A stretch of 64,000 nucleotides of DNA, from contig CBDIHK010000027.1 of NCBI GenBank assembly GCA_965279005.1, forward strand, positions 248,001 to 312,000, written 5' to 3'. The stretch is from Planctobacterium sp965279005. GTDB taxonomy: Bacteria; Pseudomonadota; Gammaproteobacteria; Enterobacterales; Alteromonadaceae. A program made the translations under genes and the position numbers. This document shows, one piece after another, positions 1-8,934 of the stretch. A model generated the notes under the pieces. The model was not told the DNA's origin. It saw only the letters and a list, made by a program, of their open reading frames with translations, and made no database searches. Each line of letters begins with the position of its first letter. Position 1 is the first letter of the stretch.

Positions 1-2
1 GT

Positions 3-266
3 GTCACCATATACATCCAACCCGGCGAAGACCATGTTCAACTGAATATCCAAGACACAGGTATAGGTATTGCACCTGACGAACTAAAAAACATATTCGT
101 CCCCCGCTACCAGGCGTCAAACAGCCAAAAGAAAAAGGGGAAAAATGTCGGATTGGGTTTGGCAATTAGCCAAAAACTAGTGGTGTTATTGGGTTCTTCG
201 CTACAAGTCGAAAGCAAACCTGGCCAGGGTACCCAGTTTAGTTTTAGCTTGCGTTATGCCCAGTGA
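3..266 (+). CDS. Histidine kinase C-terminus (partial, cut by window start)
   Basis: The last 87 residues of a sensor histidine kinase; the start lies outside the window. The reading frame shows the ATP-binding G1 box DTGIGIAPDE and the G2 box GLGLAISQKL, followed by the usual closing strands (GQGTQFSFSL) and a TGA stop at 264-266. This is the GHKL ATPase domain, which phosphorylates a conserved His further upstream in the protein. There is no receiver domain after it, so the protein ends as a classical kinase. Its partner and signal cannot be seen. The next gene starts about 270 bases downstream behind its own promoter-like elements, so it is probably not in the same operon. Confidence 0.85.
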   Translation, partial: VTIYIQPGEDHVQLNIQDTGIGIAPDELKNIFVPRYQASNSQKKKGKNVGLGLAISQKLVVLLGSSLQVESKPGQGTQFSFSLRYAQ

Positions 267-409
267 TCACAGTTAGCCATGACTCACCGATAGCCATATC
301 CGTGTTAGGTGGACAGCTGCCTGTCTTTTTTTTGCCATGGCGGCTTCGGACAGAGCCGTTTTGAAGGGTAACTCTTCAGTGTGCGCTTGCATTTAAATCC
401 GAACACCAG

Positions 410-423
410 GGTGACCGGTCACC
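410..423. promoter_or_regulatory. Perfect 14-bp palindrome, candidate upstream activator site
   Basis: GGTGACCGGTCACC is a perfect inverted repeat (7+7). It lies 42 bases upstream of the sigma-54-like element at 466-482, a usual distance for an enhancer bound by an NtrC-type activator. The operon that follows encodes such an activator (5148-6479), so self-activation is plausible. The binding protein is inferred, not shown. Confidence 0.5.
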
Positions 424-465
424 TCAAAAAGTAGTTAAAAGTTATATAAATCAATAAGATAAACT

Positions 466-482
466 TTGGCATTTATCTTGAA
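466..482 (+). promoter_or_regulatory. Sigma-54-like (-24/-12) promoter
   Basis: TTGGCATTTATCTTGAA matches the RpoN consensus (YTGGCAC-N5-TTGCW) at the -24 block TTGGCA and at the TTG of the -12 block, but has GA in place of the usual GC at -12. It ends 51 bases before the adaptor-gene ATG at 534. The operon contains a sigma-54-dependent regulator, which supports the reading; the weak -12 element keeps confidence moderate. Confidence 0.5.
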
Positions 483-533
483 TAATGCTAATCCACAAAA
501 GCAGTCTCCATTGTGAAGTCGAGGGTTAGCTAA

Positions 534-1808
534 ATGTTAAGAGATACCTCCGGACAAGACCGGGTTTTGTCGGGAAAAGAAGTAAAGCGCAGTTGGCGCT
601 GGCAGTTGCCGGTGGGCGCAGTGGTGGTAATTGCCGCTTTATTTGTTGCTGTGCCCCAGTTTAACCGTTTGTTCGCCTCTGATATGGCGGTACCTGCCGA
701 ACGCTTGCGCATTGCCACTGTTGAGCGTGGCGACCTATTGCGGGATATTGCCGTGCAAGGCCGGGTCGTGGCGGCCAATAGCCCCACTTTATACGCCAAT
801 ACCGCGGGTATCGTTAGTTTGCATATCAAAGCCGGTGATCAGGTACAGCAAGGGCAGACCCTGGCGGTATTAGACAGCCCCTTGTTGACCAACCGCTATG
901 ACCAGGAACTGGCCACCTTGGAACAGCTGCGCTTAGAAGTGGGCAGGCAAAAAATCCAAATCAAAAGTTCAAAACTCAACAACCGCCAGGCCATCGAAGT
1001 GGCGGCGGTAGACCTGGAAACTGCCGAGGTGGAAAAAAAACGGGCCGAGATCAGCGTGTCTGATTCCTTGATCAGCCAGCGGGAATACGAAGAAAAAATT
1101 GCTTCCTTCAAGCGCGCTTCCCTGACCCATAAACACGCACAAGAAAACTATGTGATCCAAGAGGAAAGCATGAACCTTGAGCTGCAAGGCATGCAATCAC
1201 AGTTGGAGCGGCAGCAGTTTGTTGTGGATGACCTAACTAGACAAATTGCCGAACTGACCCTGACTTCTCCCACGGACGGCATTATCGGTAGCGTCAACGT
1301 GCGGGAAAAAGACAATGTCCCCGCCAATACCGCCTTGATTACTGTAATCGATCTAAGTGCCTTGGAGATTGAAGCCAGTATTCCAGAAAACTATGCCGAT
1401 GATTTAGGTGTGGGACTCGCTGCGGAGGTGACCATCAATGGCAGTGTGCAACCGGCACAACTAGTGGCCATTTCGCCAGAAGTGCAAAATGGCCAGGTGG
1501 TAGGGCGTATCCGCTTCCAAGATGACAGTGTCGCCAACCTGCGCCAGAACCAGCGGGTCAATGCCCGTATCCTGATTGAATCCAAGCAAGGGGTATTGAA
1601 GCTGCGCCGCGGCGCCTTTGTGGAATCCGGCGGTGGTCGTATTGCTTACGTGGTACAGCAGGGCAATGCCCTCAAACGCGATATCAACCTCGGAGCGCGC
1701 AGTATTGGAGAAGTTGAAATCCTCTCTGGGCTGGCAGAAGGCGACCAGGTGGTGATCTCCAGCATTGCAGAATTCCAAAACCAAGAACGTATTTTTTTAA
1801 TTAACTAG
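534..1808 (+). CDS. HlyD/MacA-type periplasmic adaptor of an ABC exporter
   Basis: A 424-residue membrane-fusion protein that should link the inner-membrane ABC permeases encoded downstream to an outer-membrane channel. There is a cytoplasmic N-terminus, one membrane anchor at about residues 24-42, a lipoyl-like segment (VQGRVVAANSPTLYANTAG), a long Gln/Glu-rich coiled coil at about 120-240, the second lipoyl half (LTSPTDGIIGSV) and a beta-barrel end. The ATG at 534 follows GAGGG at good spacing. It is first in a tight operon with the ATPase, two permeases, an NtrC-type regulator and a kinase. The substrate is unknown; MacAB-like lipopeptide or antimicrobial peptide export is the family default. 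No outer-membrane channel gene is present nearby. Confidence 0.88.
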   Translation: MLRDTSGQDRVLSGKEVKRSWRWQLPVGAVVVIAALFVAVPQFNRLFASDMAVPAERLRIATVERGDLLRDIAVQGRVVAANSPTLYANTAGIVSLHIKAGDQVQQGQTLAVLDSPLLTNRYDQELATLEQLRLEVGRQKIQIKSSKLNNRQAIEVAAVDLETAEVEKKRAEISVSDSLISQREYEEKIASFKRASLTHKHAQENYVIQEESMNLELQGMQSQLERQQFVVDDLTRQIAELTLTSPTDGIIGSVNVREKDNVPANTALITVIDLSALEIEASIPENYADDLGVGLAAEVTINGSVQPAQLVAISPEVQNGQVVGRIRFQDDSVANLRQNQRVNARILIESKQGVLKLRRGAFVESGGGRIAYVVQQGNALKRDINLGARSIGEVEILSGLAEGDQVVISSIAEFQNQERIFLIN

Positions 1809-1839
1809 GGGCTAATGCCCAAATGTGGGAGCAAATATC

Positions 1840-2541
1840 ATGTTGAAAATGGAAAATGTCAGTAAAATTTATCGCACTGATTTGATTGAGACCCATGCCC
1901 TGCGCAAAGTTGACCTGCATATAGAAGCCGGTGAATTTGTGTCGGTGACTGGCCCCTCTGGTTCCGGCAAGACCACTTTCTTGAATCTAGCTGGTTTGCT
2001 GGAAACCTTTGAACTAGGTGACTACTACCTCGACGGCCAAAATGTTAAAGGCTTGTCCGACGACCAGCTGTCAGACCTACGCAACCAGAAAATTGGTTTT
2101 ATTTTCCAGAGCTTTAATTTGCTGTCGGACTTACCTTTGTTTGAAAACGTGGAAGTGCCATTGCGCTACCGGGGGTTTAGCAAAGCCGAACGCAAAGAAA
2201 GAGTTGAGCAGGCATTGGAAACTGTTGGCCTGGCATCCAGGATGCAGCACTTGCCAACACAGCTTTCCGGTGGACAGCAGCAACGCGTTGCCATTGCCCG
2301 TGCCATTGCGGGTGAACCTAAATTCTTGTTGGCGGATGAGCCCACCGGGAACTTGGACTCATTAATGGCACAGCAAGTGATGGATCTGTTGGAAAAAATC
2401 AATTCTGATGGCACCACCATTGTTATGGTGACCCATGATGATCAATTGGCTAAGCGTGCTAATCGCAATATCCAGATCTTCGATGGCCAGGTGAGCGACT
2501 TGGACTATAACGCTACTGAAGAATTGGTAAAGACTGCATAG
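1840..2541 (+). CDS. ABC transporter ATP-binding protein (MacB/LolD type)
   Basis: Stand-alone ATPase of 233 residues that should power the FtsX-type permeases encoded directly after it. Walker A is GPSGSGKTT (38-46), the Q-loop lies in IFQSFNLL, the signature is LSGGQQQR (142-149), Walker B is FLLADEP (162-168) and the switch His is in VTHDD (H199). All catalytic elements are intact. I prefer ATG 1840, because GGGA sits 9 bases ahead of it; an in-frame GTG at 1825 would add five residues. In MacB the ATPase and permease are fused; here they are separate genes, as in LolCDE-like and many Alteromonadales MacB-like systems. Confidence 0.93.
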   Translation: MLKMENVSKIYRTDLIETHALRKVDLHIEAGEFVSVTGPSGSGKTTFLNLAGLLETFELGDYYLDGQNVKGLSDDQLSDLRNQKIGFIFQSFNLLSDLPLFENVEVPLRYRGFSKAERKERVEQALETVGLASRMQHLPTQLSGGQQQRVAIARAIAGEPKFLLADEPTGNLDSLMAQQVMDLLEKINSDGTTIVMVTHDDQLAKRANRNIQIFDGQVSDLDYNATEELVKTA

Positions 2542-2551
2542 GGGACCAGGC

Positions 2552-3910
2552 ATGCTGAGTTACAACTTTTCACTTGCCCTGGCTAGCTTAAAGGAGCGGC
2601 CTGGGCTGACTTTTTTGATAATCCTCACTATCGCCATTGGTTTGGGTTTATATACCACGGTGCAAACCATGGCGTTCCACAGTGGTGGCGTGCCGTTTCC
2701 CCATAAGAGCAAAAACGTGTTTTTGATCCAGATGGACAACCGGGAAACCAGCGCCGAAGAAATTACAGAGCAGCGGCGTATGGTGGATACCACCTACAAG
2801 GACGTGATGAACCTGCTACAAATGGATTCGTTTGCCACAGCCCATAGCTTTAACTGGAATTCCTACGGTGTTATTAATGTCGAGGGCAACAACGAGTCTG
2901 CGGTGAACTCAGAAATCCTGGTGACCAACCATAGCTTCTTCACTATGTTTGAAACGCCCTTCATTTATGGCAGCGGTTGGGATGCCCAAGCTGACCGCAG
3001 CGGTGAGCCTGCCGTCGTCATTAGCCGTGCCATGAACGATAGGCTGTTCGGTGGCGAAAACAGCGTTGGCCAAACAGTCCGTATAAACACCACACTGGTA
3101 AAAGTTGTAGGTGTAATGGCAGATTGGACTATTACCCGGCGTTTTTATGACCGGTCATTTGCACCCGGTTATTTGCACGAGTTTTTTGTGTCCTACCAGT
3201 TTGCCATTAACCAAGATTTACCGCGGGCGGCCAGGTTTGATTGTTGGGCTACGGAACAAGAATCTGGAGTTAACTTCCGTACTGAAGGCCTTGAGCAGCT
3301 GTTGGGCTCTGAATGTGCCTGGATCAGCTTGTGGGCGGAGATCCCAGATGGTCTAGCACCGCAATACCACGAAGACCTAGTGCGCTATGTGCAGTCACAA
3401 AAAGAACTCGGCCGGTTCCCGCGTGAAATCGACACCTATGTCACTGACTTGGATGAGCAAATCGGTTTTCATGCTGAAAACAATGGCTACATCAATATGC
3501 TCAAGATGATTTCCCGTTTGTTTTTTGCGGTTTGCCTGCTCAACGCCATTGGCATCATGCTGGCCAAATTTATCCGTCGCAGCAAAGAAGTGAGCTTGCG
3601 CCGCGCCTTGGGTGCCCGCAAAAAAATCATTATCCAGCAATATTTAATCGAGGTGATGTTAATCGGCCTGCTTGGTGGTTTATTAGGCGTTGTCATTTCT
3701 TATTTCGGCCTGTGGGGAATGATGAAAATACGGCTTTATGCGGTGGATTACACTATTACTGCCGAGAGCATCTTGCACCAGTACCAGTTGAACTGGCTGC
3801 TGATTGGCGAGGCCTTTATTACCAGCGTTGTGTGTGCCGTGCTGGTTAGTTTGTATCCCATTTGGCGCTTGTGCAATGTCGCACCTGCTGCCCAGTTGAA
3901 ATCATCTTAA
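2552..3910 (+). CDS. FtsX/MacB-type ABC permease, first subunit
   Basis: A 452-residue inner-membrane permease. One membrane helix lies near the N-terminus (about 20-40), then comes a large periplasmic MacB core domain (about 50-310, with the family-like stretch NDRLFGGENSVGQTVRI), then three C-terminal helices of the FtsX domain (about 315-440). The segment RRSKEVSLRRALGARKKII before the middle helix is the standard FtsX cytoplasmic coupling motif. It starts 10 bases after the ATPase stop, behind GGGGA. It probably pairs with the second permease (3921-5126) as a heterodimer around the ATPase. Families of this kind transmit force to the adaptor rather than passing substrate through the membrane. 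Confidence 0.88.
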   Translation: MLSYNFSLALASLKERPGLTFLIILTIAIGLGLYTTVQTMAFHSGGVPFPHKSKNVFLIQMDNRETSAEEITEQRRMVDTTYKDVMNLLQMDSFATAHSFNWNSYGVINVEGNNESAVNSEILVTNHSFFTMFETPFIYGSGWDAQADRSGEPAVVISRAMNDRLFGGENSVGQTVRINTTLVKVVGVMADWTITRRFYDRSFAPGYLHEFFVSYQFAINQDLPRAARFDCWATEQESGVNFRTEGLEQLLGSECAWISLWAEIPDGLAPQYHEDLVRYVQSQKELGRFPREIDTYVTDLDEQIGFHAENNGYINMLKMISRLFFAVCLLNAIGIMLAKFIRRSKEVSLRRALGARKKIIIQQYLIEVMLIGLLGGLLGVVISYFGLWGMMKIRLYAVDYTITAESILHQYQLNWLLIGEAFITSVVCAVLVSLYPIWRLCNVAPAAQLKSS

Positions 3911-3920
3911 GGAGGCGATC

Positions 3921-5126
3921 ATGGAACTAAGACCGATCTTATTGAGCCTTAAACACAACAAATTCATGTCGCTGATCATTGTGGTACAGATTGCCTTTAC
4001 CATGGCGGTCCTAAGTAACTCCGTGTTCCTGTCAGTGACCACGCTAAAAGAGTGGAACCTGCCTTCCGGCTTGCCCCAGGACGATATTATCCGGGTGACT
4101 CCTCGCTTTTATGATCCAAACCAGGATGTTCCTGCGGCTGTCATCGCAGATCTACAAAGGGTACGGGAGATGCCTGGCGTAGAGGCAGTGGCACCCACTA
4201 ATGCGGTTCCGTTTACTGCCGAGAACGTCAGTAAAGTTTATCTTTCCTCGGATCAAGAAGCCGAAGGCTTTGATACCGTGGTATTTGATTCTGATGAAAA
4301 TTTGATGCAGGTATTACAACTGAGCCTATTGGAAGGGCGTGCCTTCGAATTTGGCGATGTGATCCGCGAGACAGGCTCCACCAATAGTGAAGTGATGATC
4401 AGCCAGGACATGGCAAACGAGCTGTTTCCTGGGCAAACCGCGGTTGGCCAGACTATTTGGTTACAACAAGGCGCTGAACCGGTGAAAATTGTGGGTGTTT
4501 ATTCCAACTTCATGAATGGTGAACGGCTCAATTACTATGGTAAGTCTTACCATACCATTATCCGTCCGCGCTCTATCTGGCAATTTGAAGGCGAGCCCCA
4601 TTACTTAATCAGGATGCAGCCTGGTATTGCTGAGTCAAGCTTAGAAGATGTCGCGAGTCTATTTTACCTGCAACAAGGGCGTTATTTGTTCATTTATGAG
4701 CGTTTGAAGCGCACCCAAAAACGCATGTACGATGGCCGCGGTAGCCGTGCGCTAACCTTCCTGGTTATAAGCGCTGTCTTGGTGTTGATAACAGCCTTTG
4801 GTGTTGCCGGATTAACTTCGTTCCAAACCAACCAAAAGCGCAAACAAATCGGCACCCGCCGCGCTTTGGGGGGACGGAAAAGCAAGATCATGCAGTACTT
4901 TTTCACCGAAACCTCAGTACTAACCTTGGTTGGCCTGTTCCTGGGGACTGTGGTGACTATTGCCATGACATTTGAATTGTCGATGATTGAACAGGAAAAT
5001 ATCCTCAACTTAGGCATAATGTTTTTGATAGCCCTGCTATTATGGCTAGTAAACTTAGTTGCGGTATTTTTACCTGTGAAACGGGCTGCGGGTGTCGCTC
5101 CAGCAATTGTGACCCGATCTGCGTAA
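3921..5126 (+). CDS. FtsX/MacB-type ABC permease, second subunit
   Basis: A 401-residue permease with the same plan as its neighbour: an N-terminal helix, a periplasmic MacB-type domain (ANELFPGQTAVGQTIWL) and a C-terminal three-helix FtsX domain with the coupling motif KRKQIGTRRALGGRKSKIM. A strong ribosome site AAGGAGG precedes ATG 3921, ten bases after the previous stop. Sequence similarity to the first permease is limited to the family motifs, so this looks like an old heterodimeric pair and not a recent duplication. The substrate cannot be told from sequence. Confidence 0.88.
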   Translation: MELRPILLSLKHNKFMSLIIVVQIAFTMAVLSNSVFLSVTTLKEWNLPSGLPQDDIIRVTPRFYDPNQDVPAAVIADLQRVREMPGVEAVAPTNAVPFTAENVSKVYLSSDQEAEGFDTVVFDSDENLMQVLQLSLLEGRAFEFGDVIRETGSTNSEVMISQDMANELFPGQTAVGQTIWLQQGAEPVKIVGVYSNFMNGERLNYYGKSYHTIIRPRSIWQFEGEPHYLIRMQPGIAESSLEDVASLFYLQQGRYLFIYERLKRTQKRMYDGRGSRALTFLVISAVLVLITAFGVAGLTSFQTNQKRKQIGTRRALGGRKSKIMQYFFTETSVLTLVGLFLGTVVTIAMTFELSMIEQENILNLGIMFLIALLLWLVNLVAVFLPVKRAAGVAPAIVTRSA

Positions 5127-5147
5127 GGGAAAGTTAAGGAACCAAAA

Positions 5148-6479
5148 ATGCAAGCCAAGGTATTGGTAATAGACGATAACCCAGACGTCGCCCAAGCCCT
5201 GAAAGTATTGTTAACCCTCAACGGTATGTCGGCGCAACATGCGCCCTCACCCTGTGGGGGGTTGGCAGCCTTGGAAAAGGAACACTATGACCTGGTAATC
5301 CAGGACATGAACTTCAGTAAGGACATGACCTCCGGAGAAGAAGGGATTGAGTTGTTCCAACAAATCCGGGATTTAAAACCGGATTTACCCGTTATTCTGA
5401 TCACGGCCTGGACTTCCTTGGAAACCGCGGTGCAGCTGGTGAAGTCAGGCGCCAGCGACTATATGGCCAAACCCTGGGATGACGAAAAGCTGGTCACTAC
5501 CATTCGCAATTTACTTGAGCTAAACGAGCTGCAACAACAGCAAATCCAGCATGCAACAGCCAGGCAGCAGCAGGGACAAGCCTTGGCGCAGCAATTTGAT
5601 TTGTGCGGGATCCGCTACCGCAGTGATGCCATGTCGCAGTTACTGCAAATGACTACCCAGGTAGCTAAATCCGATGTGGCGGTATTGATTACCGGCCCCA
5701 ACGGCGCCGGCAAGGAAAAGATCGCTGAGATAGTGCAAGCCAATTCGCCGGTGAAAGACGGCCCATTCGTGAAGGTAAACATCGGTGCCTTGCCACCTGA
5801 GCTAATGTCAGCGGAATTGTTTGGTGCCGAACCCGGAGCCTATACCGGTAGTAACCAACGCCGCTTTGGCCGCTTTGAGCAGGCCGACAAAGGCACGTTG
5901 TTTTTAGATGAAATTGGCAACCTGTCTATGGACGGCCAGGCCAAGCTATTACGGGTATTGGAAACCGGAGAATTCCAACGCCTCGGCGGCAACAACACTA
6001 TTAAGGTGAATGTTAGGATCATCAGTGCCACCAACACTGATTTACCTGCTGCCATTGCCAAAGGCCAGTTCCGCGAAGACTTGTATTACCGGCTCAATGT
6101 TATTGAGCTGAATTTACCGCCGCTGAATAAACGCAAAGCCGATATAATCCCCTTGGCTGATTTGTTCCTGGAAACCGGCAAATCACTGTCAGAAGCTGCA
6201 ATTGCAACCTTGAAACAGCACGATTGGCCCGGCAATGTCAGGGAACTTAAAAATGTGATGCAGCGGGCGCAGTTATTGAGTCCTGGCAGCGTGATTGAAG
6301 CTGCAAACCTGGGATTACCGGTTGCCCAGTTGGAGGCCGAACCGCCAATGGAGCTTTCTGCCGCAGACATTGAAGCCGCAATCAGGGACACTGGGGGGGT
6401 GATTTCAGAAGCCGCCAAGTTGTTGGGCTTAAGCCGCTCTGCTTTGTACCGGCGCATGAAAAAATTCGGGCTTGAATGA
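5148..6479 (+). CDS. NtrC-family sigma-54-dependent response regulator
   Basis: A 443-residue activator with a receiver domain (residues 1-125; acidic pair D9/D10, phosphoacceptor D53, T/S position in LITAW, K108), an AAA+ domain (about 155-375; Walker A GPNGAGKE at 183-190, Walker B LFLDEIG at 251-257) and a Fis-type helix-turn-helix at the end (about 405-443). It should be phosphorylated by the kinase encoded in overlap downstream and open sigma-54 promoters. Oddity: the sigma-54 contact loop reads GAYTGS (230-235) instead of GAFTGA, and Walker A is GPNG rather than GESG. Location inside the export operon and the sigma-54-like promoter at 466 suggest autoregulation. Confidence 0.93.
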   Translation: MQAKVLVIDDNPDVAQALKVLLTLNGMSAQHAPSPCGGLAALEKEHYDLVIQDMNFSKDMTSGEEGIELFQQIRDLKPDLPVILITAWTSLETAVQLVKSGASDYMAKPWDDEKLVTTIRNLLELNELQQQQIQHATARQQQGQALAQQFDLCGIRYRSDAMSQLLQMTTQVAKSDVAVLITGPNGAGKEKIAEIVQANSPVKDGPFVKVNIGALPPELMSAELFGAEPGAYTGSNQRRFGRFEQADKGTLFLDEIGNLSMDGQAKLLRVLETGEFQRLGGNNTIKVNVRIISATNTDLPAAIAKGQFREDLYYRLNVIELNLPPLNKRKADIIPLADLFLETGKSLSEAAIATLKQHDWPGNVRELKNVMQRAQLLSPGSVIEAANLGLPVAQLEAEPPMELSAADIEAAIRDTGGVISEAAKLLGLSRSALYRRMKKFGLE

Positions 6480-7783
6480 AAAAATCCCTGCATTGGCACC
6501 TGTTCCTAAAACTCGCGTTGCTTATCGTCGCCTACGCAGGCTTTATCTATTTGGGCAGTCTTTACAGTACCCAGCCGGTGCTGTGGTTATTGCTGGCAAC
6601 CATTGTTTTTTTAGCCATCTTGGCCCTGTCATTAAATAGCCTACTATCACCTTTAACGGATGTGCTGCGGGCGGTGGACAATGGTATTGATGCCTTCAAA
6701 GACGGTGACTTCAGCCTAACCATCCACAAAAATGGCTATCGGGAAATCGAAAACATTGCCAGTTTATACAACGAACTGGCGGGTATTTTGCGCGAAGAGC
6801 GTATGAACATTTACCAGCGCGAATTATTGCTCGATAGTGTGATCCAATCGACTCCGGTGGCCATGGTCTTGACCAATAGCAAGGGCTACATCGTCTACAG
6901 CAATGCCGCGGCCAAACAGCTATTGCAGATGCGGCAGCGTTTGGACGGTAATAACTTTTCTGAATTGTTAAAACACCTGCCTTCCGAATTGCGGCAAGCG
7001 ACCCTGCAGAAGTACGATGGCCTAGTTACCCAAAATCTGGCAGAACAAAAGCTGGTGTACCATGTTAGCTGCCAGTTGTTCCAGCTTAATGGCAATAGCC
7101 ATAACCTGTACCTCTACAAAAACCTGACCTCGGAAATGAACCGCAAAGAGATTGAGCTGTGGAAACGCGTGATCCGCATGATCAGCCATGAGCTGAATAA
7201 TTCCTTAGCGCCCATCGCGTCACTGAGCAATTCTGCCAAGCAAATTATCGACCAGCCCGAGCACTTGCATATGTTGCGGGAAGTTATGGATACCATCTCA
7301 AGCAGGGCGCAGCACCTAACCCAGTTTATCAACGATTACGCCAAGTTCGCCAAGATGCCGCAGCCAAAACCGGAAAAGGTGGAACTCGCCACCTTTAGCC
7401 AGCACTTGCAAACTTTATTGCAGGTTAACTGCCATTTTGATGTGCATTACCAGCACGCTTATTTTGACCCCGCCCAGATAGAGCAGGTACTTATTAACCT
7501 GGTGAAGAACGCCAAAGAATCGGGGTCGGCGCCAGAGGACATCGGCTTCCAACTGATCCAACAGGCGAAAAAGCTCAATTTCACGGTGTTTGACCGGGGC
7601 GCTGGTTTAAGCGATTCGCAAATGCAACAAGCCTTGCTGCCTTTTTACACCACCAAAGAAAAGGGTTCGGGATTGGGCTTGGCGCTTTGCAATGAAATTG
7701 TCTCAGCCCACGGCGGTAAGCTCAGGTTATTCAACCGGGATCACGGTGGCCTGTGCGCCAGTTTTGAATTGGAATTGCAGTGA
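6476..7783 (+). CDS. NtrY/NtrB-like sensor histidine kinase
   Basis: A 435-residue membrane kinase whose ATG overlaps the regulator stop (ATGA), so the two are translationally coupled. Two membrane helices (about 10-27 and 34-53) flank a very short periplasmic loop, followed by a HAMP-like linker, a PAS domain (about 115-215), the phosphoacceptor box MISHELNNSLAPI (H238) and the ATPase (NLVKNAKESG, DRGAGL, GSGLGLAL). The HELNNSLAPI box is typical of NtrY-like partners of NtrC regulators. The tiny external loop argues for sensing in or at the membrane or through the PAS domain, as expected for export-stress sensors; that is inference. Confidence 0.92.
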   Translation: MKKSLHWHLFLKLALLIVAYAGFIYLGSLYSTQPVLWLLLATIVFLAILALSLNSLLSPLTDVLRAVDNGIDAFKDGDFSLTIHKNGYREIENIASLYNELAGILREERMNIYQRELLLDSVIQSTPVAMVLTNSKGYIVYSNAAAKQLLQMRQRLDGNNFSELLKHLPSELRQATLQKYDGLVTQNLAEQKLVYHVSCQLFQLNGNSHNLYLYKNLTSEMNRKEIELWKRVIRMISHELNNSLAPIASLSNSAKQIIDQPEHLHMLREVMDTISSRAQHLTQFINDYAKFAKMPQPKPEKVELATFSQHLQTLLQVNCHFDVHYQHAYFDPAQIEQVLINLVKNAKESGSAPEDIGFQLIQQAKKLNFTVFDRGAGLSDSQMQQALLPFYTTKEKGSGLGLALCNEIVSAHGGKLRLFNRDHGGLCASFELELQ

Positions 7784-7812
7784 TAATGTTGCTATTTCAG
7801 CTGCAAGTGTCC

Positions 7813-8934
7813 CTATTTCTGCTGCATGTCCTGCAATTTTGCTAATACAGTGCCAAATACGTCACTGGTTTTTTCGGTTACTTCCAAGCTGCTATTAAAC
7901 TGTTCCGAGGCATTGTCAGTGATGTAGTGGATCCTGGCTTCTTGGTCTTCCTCCAAACCCAGGCTGGGCAGCAACATATCCAGGTCGGTCATCATTTGCC
8001 GGATAGTACGGGTACTATCGTTGACGCTTTCCTGCAAGTCGCTGGAAGCCTTGGTTAGTAGCACAGTGATGTCCTTGACACCCTGTTGCCAATTTTCAGC
8101 ATCTACCAATGCTTGTTGCTTGTTGAGACCATCGGTTTTTACATCAAAGGCTTCCATCAAGAAGGTCAAACTATCCCTAAGCCGGCCCGTTTTTTCTTGG
8201 TCTTCGGGCATGTTAAGTACCAACAGGGAGGTATCACCAAAAGTAAAGATAGCCCGGTGGCCTTTGGTCCAAATACGTTGGCTTTGCCTGACCCTAGAAA
8301 TTATTTCTTGTTCAATTGAAGAGCTAGTCCTACCCGGAGAGGCGGCAAAAGTGGGTTGGCCGGAAACCTCATAGTAAAGGGTACACTTGAGGTCAAATTG
8401 GGCAAGGCATGCAAAAACCGCACTGCATAAACTATCAAAGCTTTCTGATTCTATAACCCCTTGCACACCTTTGAGGATAATACCCATTTCGCTTTGTGCC
8501 GACATCGCTTGGAAGGCGGTTTGGCTAGCGTAGTCCAGTTGCTCTTTTAAGCCCACTTTTGATTTTAGCAAGTCAATAGCGCTGCTGACCTTTGCCGAGA
8601 TCTCAAGAATGTCGTAAGGCTTGTTTATGTAGTCGTCGGCGCCTGCTTCCAAGCCTTTTAGGCGCTCCTCCACCGAGGTCTTGGACGATAGGAATATGAC
8701 ACTGGTGACGCAGTGCTGGTATTCATCATGGATCATCTTACAGATCTCGTAACCTGTGGGGCCGGGCAGCAAAGTTTCTAGGATCACCAAGGTAGGTGTT
8801 TCAGGGGAGAGGGTGGCGATCATGGCCATGCCGTCATTAAATACTTCCACCTTGTAGTCGTCGGACAAAATGCCTGAAAGAAGCTCTTGTTCTATTTCAT
8901 CGGCTTCAACGATACAGATACGACATTCATTCAT
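7813..8934 (-). CDS. Atypical response regulator with Glu in the phosphoacceptor position
   Basis: A 373-residue protein with an N-terminal receiver fold (about 1-125) and a long C-terminal part I do not recognise. Receiver features: the acidic pair is E10/A11 rather than two Asp; the phosphoacceptor position reads VILETLLPG (Glu53 instead of Asp); S83/S84 and K105 (NKPYD) are kept. The C-terminal region has a helix (LDYASQTAFQAMSAQSEMG), a mixed alpha/beta segment, GRLRDSLTFL and a helical tail with GLEEDQE. The same blocks occur in the protein at 37124-38230, so the two are paralogues. It is convergent with the kinase and followed upstream by a 302-base gap. A Glu here can mimic phosphorylation, so the protein may be locked active; this is inference. 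Confidence 0.82.
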   Translation of the reverse strand: MNECRICIVEADEIEQELLSGILSDDYKVEVFNDGMAMIATLSPETPTLVILETLLPGPTGYEICKMIHDEYQHCVTSVIFLSSKTSVEERLKGLEAGADDYINKPYDILEISAKVSSAIDLLKSKVGLKEQLDYASQTAFQAMSAQSEMGIILKGVQGVIESESFDSLCSAVFACLAQFDLKCTLYYEVSGQPTFAASPGRTSSSIEQEIISRVRQSQRIWTKGHRAIFTFGDTSLLVLNMPEDQEKTGRLRDSLTFLMEAFDVKTDGLNKQQALVDAENWQQGVKDITVLLTKASSDLQESVNDSTRTIRQMMTDLDMLLPSLGLEEDQEARIHYITDNASEQFNSSLEVTEKTSDVFGTVLAKLQDMQQK

